This document shows, one piece after another, positions 6,478 through 8,485 of a stretch of DNA of 8,485 nt. Location: assembly GCA_020057985.1 (NCBI GenBank), contig JAGVEU010000065.1:1-8485 (forward strand). The letters are read 5' to 3'. Numbering within the stretch: position 1 is the first letter of the stretch; each line of letters starts with the position of its first letter. The position numbers and the translations under genes are program-made. The DNA is from Calditrichota bacterium (GTDB lineage: Bacteria; Electryoneota; RPQS01). The notes under the pieces are model-generated. The model had not been told where the DNA came from. It was given only the letters and a program-made list of their open reading frames with translations, and made no database searches.

Positions 6478-6753
6478 GTGATTAGGAAACTATATCTTTA
6501 TGACACACCTGTGGATACTTCTCCCGGAGGTGATTCTCGAATATCGGGAATTGGCTGCTATCATGGTAATCAATTATGTGGTGGTTGCGCGTGCACCTGC
6601 TGGGATCATGGTGATGCAGCCGTGTTGGAAATTAATCGGCAAAGTACAAATTCTCACCAGCAGGAGACTGCTTCCGAACTAGTTGGCTATGCATTTGTCT
6701 ACATGGGGTCTTCACTCGCAGGTGCTTTTACTGGATTTGCACGAAGGCGTTAG
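6478..6753 (+). CDS. Small Cys-rich peptide, candidate RiPP precursor of the adjacent radical SAM maturase
   Basis: This 91-residue product is not in any family I recognise. The GTG at 6478 is supported by AAGGAG at 6466-6471, which overlaps the maturase stop, so the two genes are tightly coupled. Residues 1-26 are a possible leader (MIRKLYLYDTPVDTSPGG, then D-S-R-I-S-G-I-G). Residues 27-42 hold five Cys and a Trp: C27, C34, C37, C39, C41, W42 (LCGGCACTCW). Residues 43-66 are polar. Residues 67-88 are hydrophobic and Gly-rich (E-L-V-G-Y-A-F-V-Y-M-G-S-S-L-A-G-A-F-T-G), possibly a membrane helix, and the protein ends R-R-R. Radical SAM/SPASM maturases often form thioether bonds from Cys in neighbouring peptides, so this is the best substrate candidate, with Cys 27-41 as the modified core. 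A metal-binding small protein is the main alternative. Function is inferred from position and composition only. Confidence 0.72.
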   Translation: MIRKLYLYDTPVDTSPGGDSRISGIGCYHGNQLCGGCACTCWDHGDAAVLEINRQSTNSHQQETASELVGYAFVYMGSSLAGAFTGFARRR

Positions 6754-6761
6754 CGAATTTA

Positions 6762-6774
6762 GCATTCAGAATGC
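6762..6774. repeat. Short palindrome between the peptide gene and the propeller gene
   Basis: GCATTC-A-GAATGC gives two perfect 6-base arms around one base, inside the 30-base gap between the two genes. It is too short and lacks a T-tract, so it is not a terminator. It may be an operator-like site or simply chance. Confidence 0.25.
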
Positions 6775-6783
6775 CACTTGACT

Positions 6784-8232
6784 ATGCAGAGATTAATAAA
6801 AGTGTGGCTTGTATTTGCCTTATTTTTGTCGTTGGCGTATGCTCAGCCTCATCCGGACACGCTTTGGACATATGAATATCCAAATTCCGGTCTCGATCAG
6901 CCTTGGTCTGTTGGTGCAGGTGTCGATAGCGGCTATATAGTTGCAGGGTGCCTGAGTTGCTTTTCGTCAAGCCAAGTTGGGTGCGTAATACGGCTTACCC
7001 CCAACGGGGATACCCTCTGGACTGCACGACTGGACTCGGTGTTTCTCTTCTCTACAGTCCGAAGCGATAGTAGTTATGCTGTTGCAGGCTTCATCTATGC
7101 GCCAAGCGGCCGCTCCCATGATGCCTTTTTGGCTCTCATAAGCGATAATGGAACTGTATTGTGGAGTCGTGCATATGGCGGGAATCTTCTTGACAGAGCC
7201 AAGGGAATAACTCGACTTACCGATGATGGCTATATACTTGCGGGTTACTCAAGGTCCTTCTCGACCGATAGCAGCATGCAAGCCTATGTAATTAGGACAG
7301 AGAGCAATGGCGATACACTATGGACAAGAACTTATTCAGAGTCAGCATATACAGATCTCAGACAGGTCATCGAAGCGAGTGATGGTGGTTATATTGGCTT
7401 AGGTACCACAGGCATCAATGCTGCAGACACGAGATATTGGGTTGTCAAACTCGATAACAGCGGACAAATTCAATGGACACGGACCTATGGCACCGTGGCG
7501 TCCGAAATTGCAACTGGAATTGTTCTCGCCGAGGATAATGGTTATGTCATTTGTGGATGGTTAAACCTGCCGGGTGATGCAAATAACCAAATTTATCTCG
7601 TGAGAATTAATCAAAATGGAGATACGCTTTGGTCTCGGCTATATGGAGATATCGGAATACAAGAGGTAAATAGTAGTCAAATTATCTCAACAACTAACGG
7701 ATATGCAATTCTTGGAACACTATTTTCTTCAGGCCAGTCGGGCAGTTTTTACCTTTTGGCAACTGACCTCGTCGGCGATACATTGTGGTCGTGCTCGTAT
7801 CATCGCAACGGTGAATATGGAACTGCCGCCTGTCAAACGACCAGAGGTAGTTTTGTTCTCGTTGGAACAACATCCGCAGGGGTAGAGAATAATTCGGCAA
7901 TCTATGCGATGGAAACCGGCCCCGTCCAGTTCGCTGATGCTGGTAGACCTCGCAGAGATATGTCCAAACCGGAGAAAACTGGGCTCTCTGCATTCCCGAA
8001 TCCGTTCAACCAAACCACAGCTATTACATTCTACGTCGAGGACGAATTTAAGACAAAGATTGCACTATATGACACTTCAGGACGAGAGGTTCGTATTCTC
8101 GCTGACAAGATATTTGAGCGCGGTGAGCATATGTTGATATTTGATGGCAGAAATCTACCGTCAGGACTCTATCTTCTACGTCTTGAAAGCGAATCATTGT
8201 CTCTATCCCAAAAACTTCTTCTGCTAAGATAA
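6784..8232 (+). CDS. Secreted seven-repeat (beta-propeller-like) protein with C-terminal T9SS-type sorting domain
   Basis: This is a 482-residue exported protein. I use the ATG at 6784; a TTG at 6778 is in frame and would add two residues, but ATG leads directly into a clean signal peptide (MQRLIKVWLVFALFLSLAYA, then Q). Neither start has a visible Shine-Dalgarno, which is common in FCB-group genes. The body holds seven copies of a G/P-D-T-L-W-T/S-type strand motif at 40-70 residue spacing (PDTLWTYEY, GDTLWTARL, GTVLWSRAY, GDTLWTRTY, GQIQWTRTY, GDTLWSRLY, GDTLWSCSY), alternating with D-G/S-x-Y-x-x-x-G strands. Seven repeats suggest a seven-bladed propeller. About the last 80 residues form the sorting domain: FPNPFNQTTAITFYV, L-Y-D-T-S-G-R-E-V, L-P-S-G-L-Y-L-L-R-L, ending L-L-L-R. 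Such propellers are abundant in this group; the ligand is unknown. It follows the peptide gene by 30 bases without a terminator, so read-through is possible. Confidence 0.85.
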   Translation: MQRLIKVWLVFALFLSLAYAQPHPDTLWTYEYPNSGLDQPWSVGAGVDSGYIVAGCLSCFSSSQVGCVIRLTPNGDTLWTARLDSVFLFSTVRSDSSYAVAGFIYAPSGRSHDAFLALISDNGTVLWSRAYGGNLLDRAKGITRLTDDGYILAGYSRSFSTDSSMQAYVIRTESNGDTLWTRTYSESAYTDLRQVIEASDGGYIGLGTTGINAADTRYWVVKLDNSGQIQWTRTYGTVASEIATGIVLAEDNGYVICGWLNLPGDANNQIYLVRINQNGDTLWSRLYGDIGIQEVNSSQIISTTNGYAILGTLFSSGQSGSFYLLATDLVGDTLWSCSYHRNGEYGTAACQTTRGSFVLVGTTSAGVENNSAIYAMETGPVQFADAGRPRRDMSKPEKTGLSAFPNPFNQTTAITFYVEDEFKTKIALYDTSGREVRILADKIFERGEHMLIFDGRNLPSGLYLLRLESESLSLSQKLLLLR

Positions 8233-8244
8233 TCTATTCGGGTG

Positions 8245-8274
8245 AGGTCAGAATCCGTTACAGTTTTGTGACCT
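8245..8274 (+). other. Weak hairpin in the 3' region of the propeller gene
   Basis: AGGTCA at 8245-8250 pairs with TGACCT at 8269-8274 around an 18-base loop. A second small perfect hairpin, CCTTGA-CAT-TCAAGG, lies at 8296-8310. Neither has a T-tract; they may simply be 3'-untranslated structure ahead of the terminator. Confidence 0.3.
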
Positions 8275-8322
8275 TCGGAATTTCAAACAGCACGTCCTTG
8301 ACATTCAAGGGCACAGGCTGAT

Positions 8323-8357
8323 GACAAAATCCTCGCTGTTGGCGGGGGATTTTTGTC
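8323..8357 (+). terminator. Intrinsic terminator downstream of the propeller gene
   Basis: GACAAAATCC-TCGC, a TGTTG loop, then GCG-GGGGATTTTTGTC form a hairpin with one small mismatch or bulge, followed by five T (8350-8354). The A-run on the left and the T-run on the right mean it could also work for transcription arriving from the other side. It lies 90 bases after the propeller stop. Confidence 0.7.
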
Positions 8358-8485
8358 TGAGCGAATATGGATATAGGCCATCAAATAGTCGGCTCTGAAA
8401 AAGGCTTCAAGTATTTTTAGGTCAAGGGTTTACAGAGCGGAATTGCCCGTCTTCACGTGGAACGCTCTTCTCTCCCCCTACTTCA
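8358..8485. other. Unassigned window end
   Basis: I see no start codon with a ribosome binding site, no RNA gene and no strong repeat in these 128 bases. They may be the upstream region of a gene beyond the window. Confidence 0.4.

Noticed and set aside
6771..6875. A 34-codon frame starting with ATG just before the propeller gene, hydrophobic with three Cys
   Set aside because: It lies in a different frame over the signal peptide of the propeller protein; its hydrophobicity comes from that overlap, and no Shine-Dalgarno precedes it.
6978..7800. The regularly spaced GDTLW repeats as a CRISPR-like or tandem DNA repeat
   Set aside because: The repetition is at the protein level only; the DNA copies are divergent and spacing is irregular, as expected for propeller blades.
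8298..8330. A consensus TTGACA as a promoter for a gene beyond the window
   Set aside because: No acceptable -10 box follows at 16-18 bases, and the motif is part of the small CCTTGA/TCAAGG hairpin just before a terminator.

Overview
The window looks like chromosomal DNA from an uncultured or poorly characterised bacterium of the FCB superphylum (the Zixibacteria / KSB1 / Marinimicrobia / Ignavibacteria neighbourhood). The main clue is that two predicted secreted proteins end in the same roughly 80-residue C-terminal module, opening with FPNPFNP or FPNPFNQ and ending in a short basic residue. This is the type A (Por/type IX) sorting or FlgD-like domain typical of that group. The phylum cannot be fixed from sequence reading alone.

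Left part (1-3269, higher GC): the 3' end of a membrane protein with two PEGA domains, probably the extracytoplasmic tail of a Ser/Thr kinase, overlaps by ATGA with a DUF5683-like membrane protein. After a 172-bp gap comes a 517-residue secreted protein with two carboxypeptidase-regulatory-like domains, an internal duplication with His-rich stretches, and a C-terminal sorting domain. A strong GNRA-loop terminator follows.

Junction (3270-3818): just after the terminator lies the 3' stump of an IS3-family transposase with its terminal inverted repeat ending at 3623. A near-consensus sigma70-type promoter follows at 3710-3739.

Centre (3819-6753, clearly AT-richer): a compact four-gene unit. It holds two tandem paralogous proteins of 172 and 170 aa that I do not recognise, a 511-aa radical SAM/SPASM peptide or protein maturase, and, 10 nt behind the maturase with a strong ribosome binding site, a 91-aa Cys-rich peptide (five Cys in 15 residues). 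Together they look like a radical-SAM peptide or protein modification (RiPP-like) locus. The Cys-rich peptide is the best substrate candidate. The role of the paralog pair is open, and this is the most novel part of the window.

Right part (6784-8232): a secreted protein with seven GDTLW-type repeats, suggesting a seven-bladed beta-propeller, and another C-terminal sorting domain. It starts only 30 nt after the peptide gene with no terminator between. A terminator lies at 8323-8357, and the last 128 bases contain nothing I can call.

No tRNA, rRNA or CRISPR array was seen.
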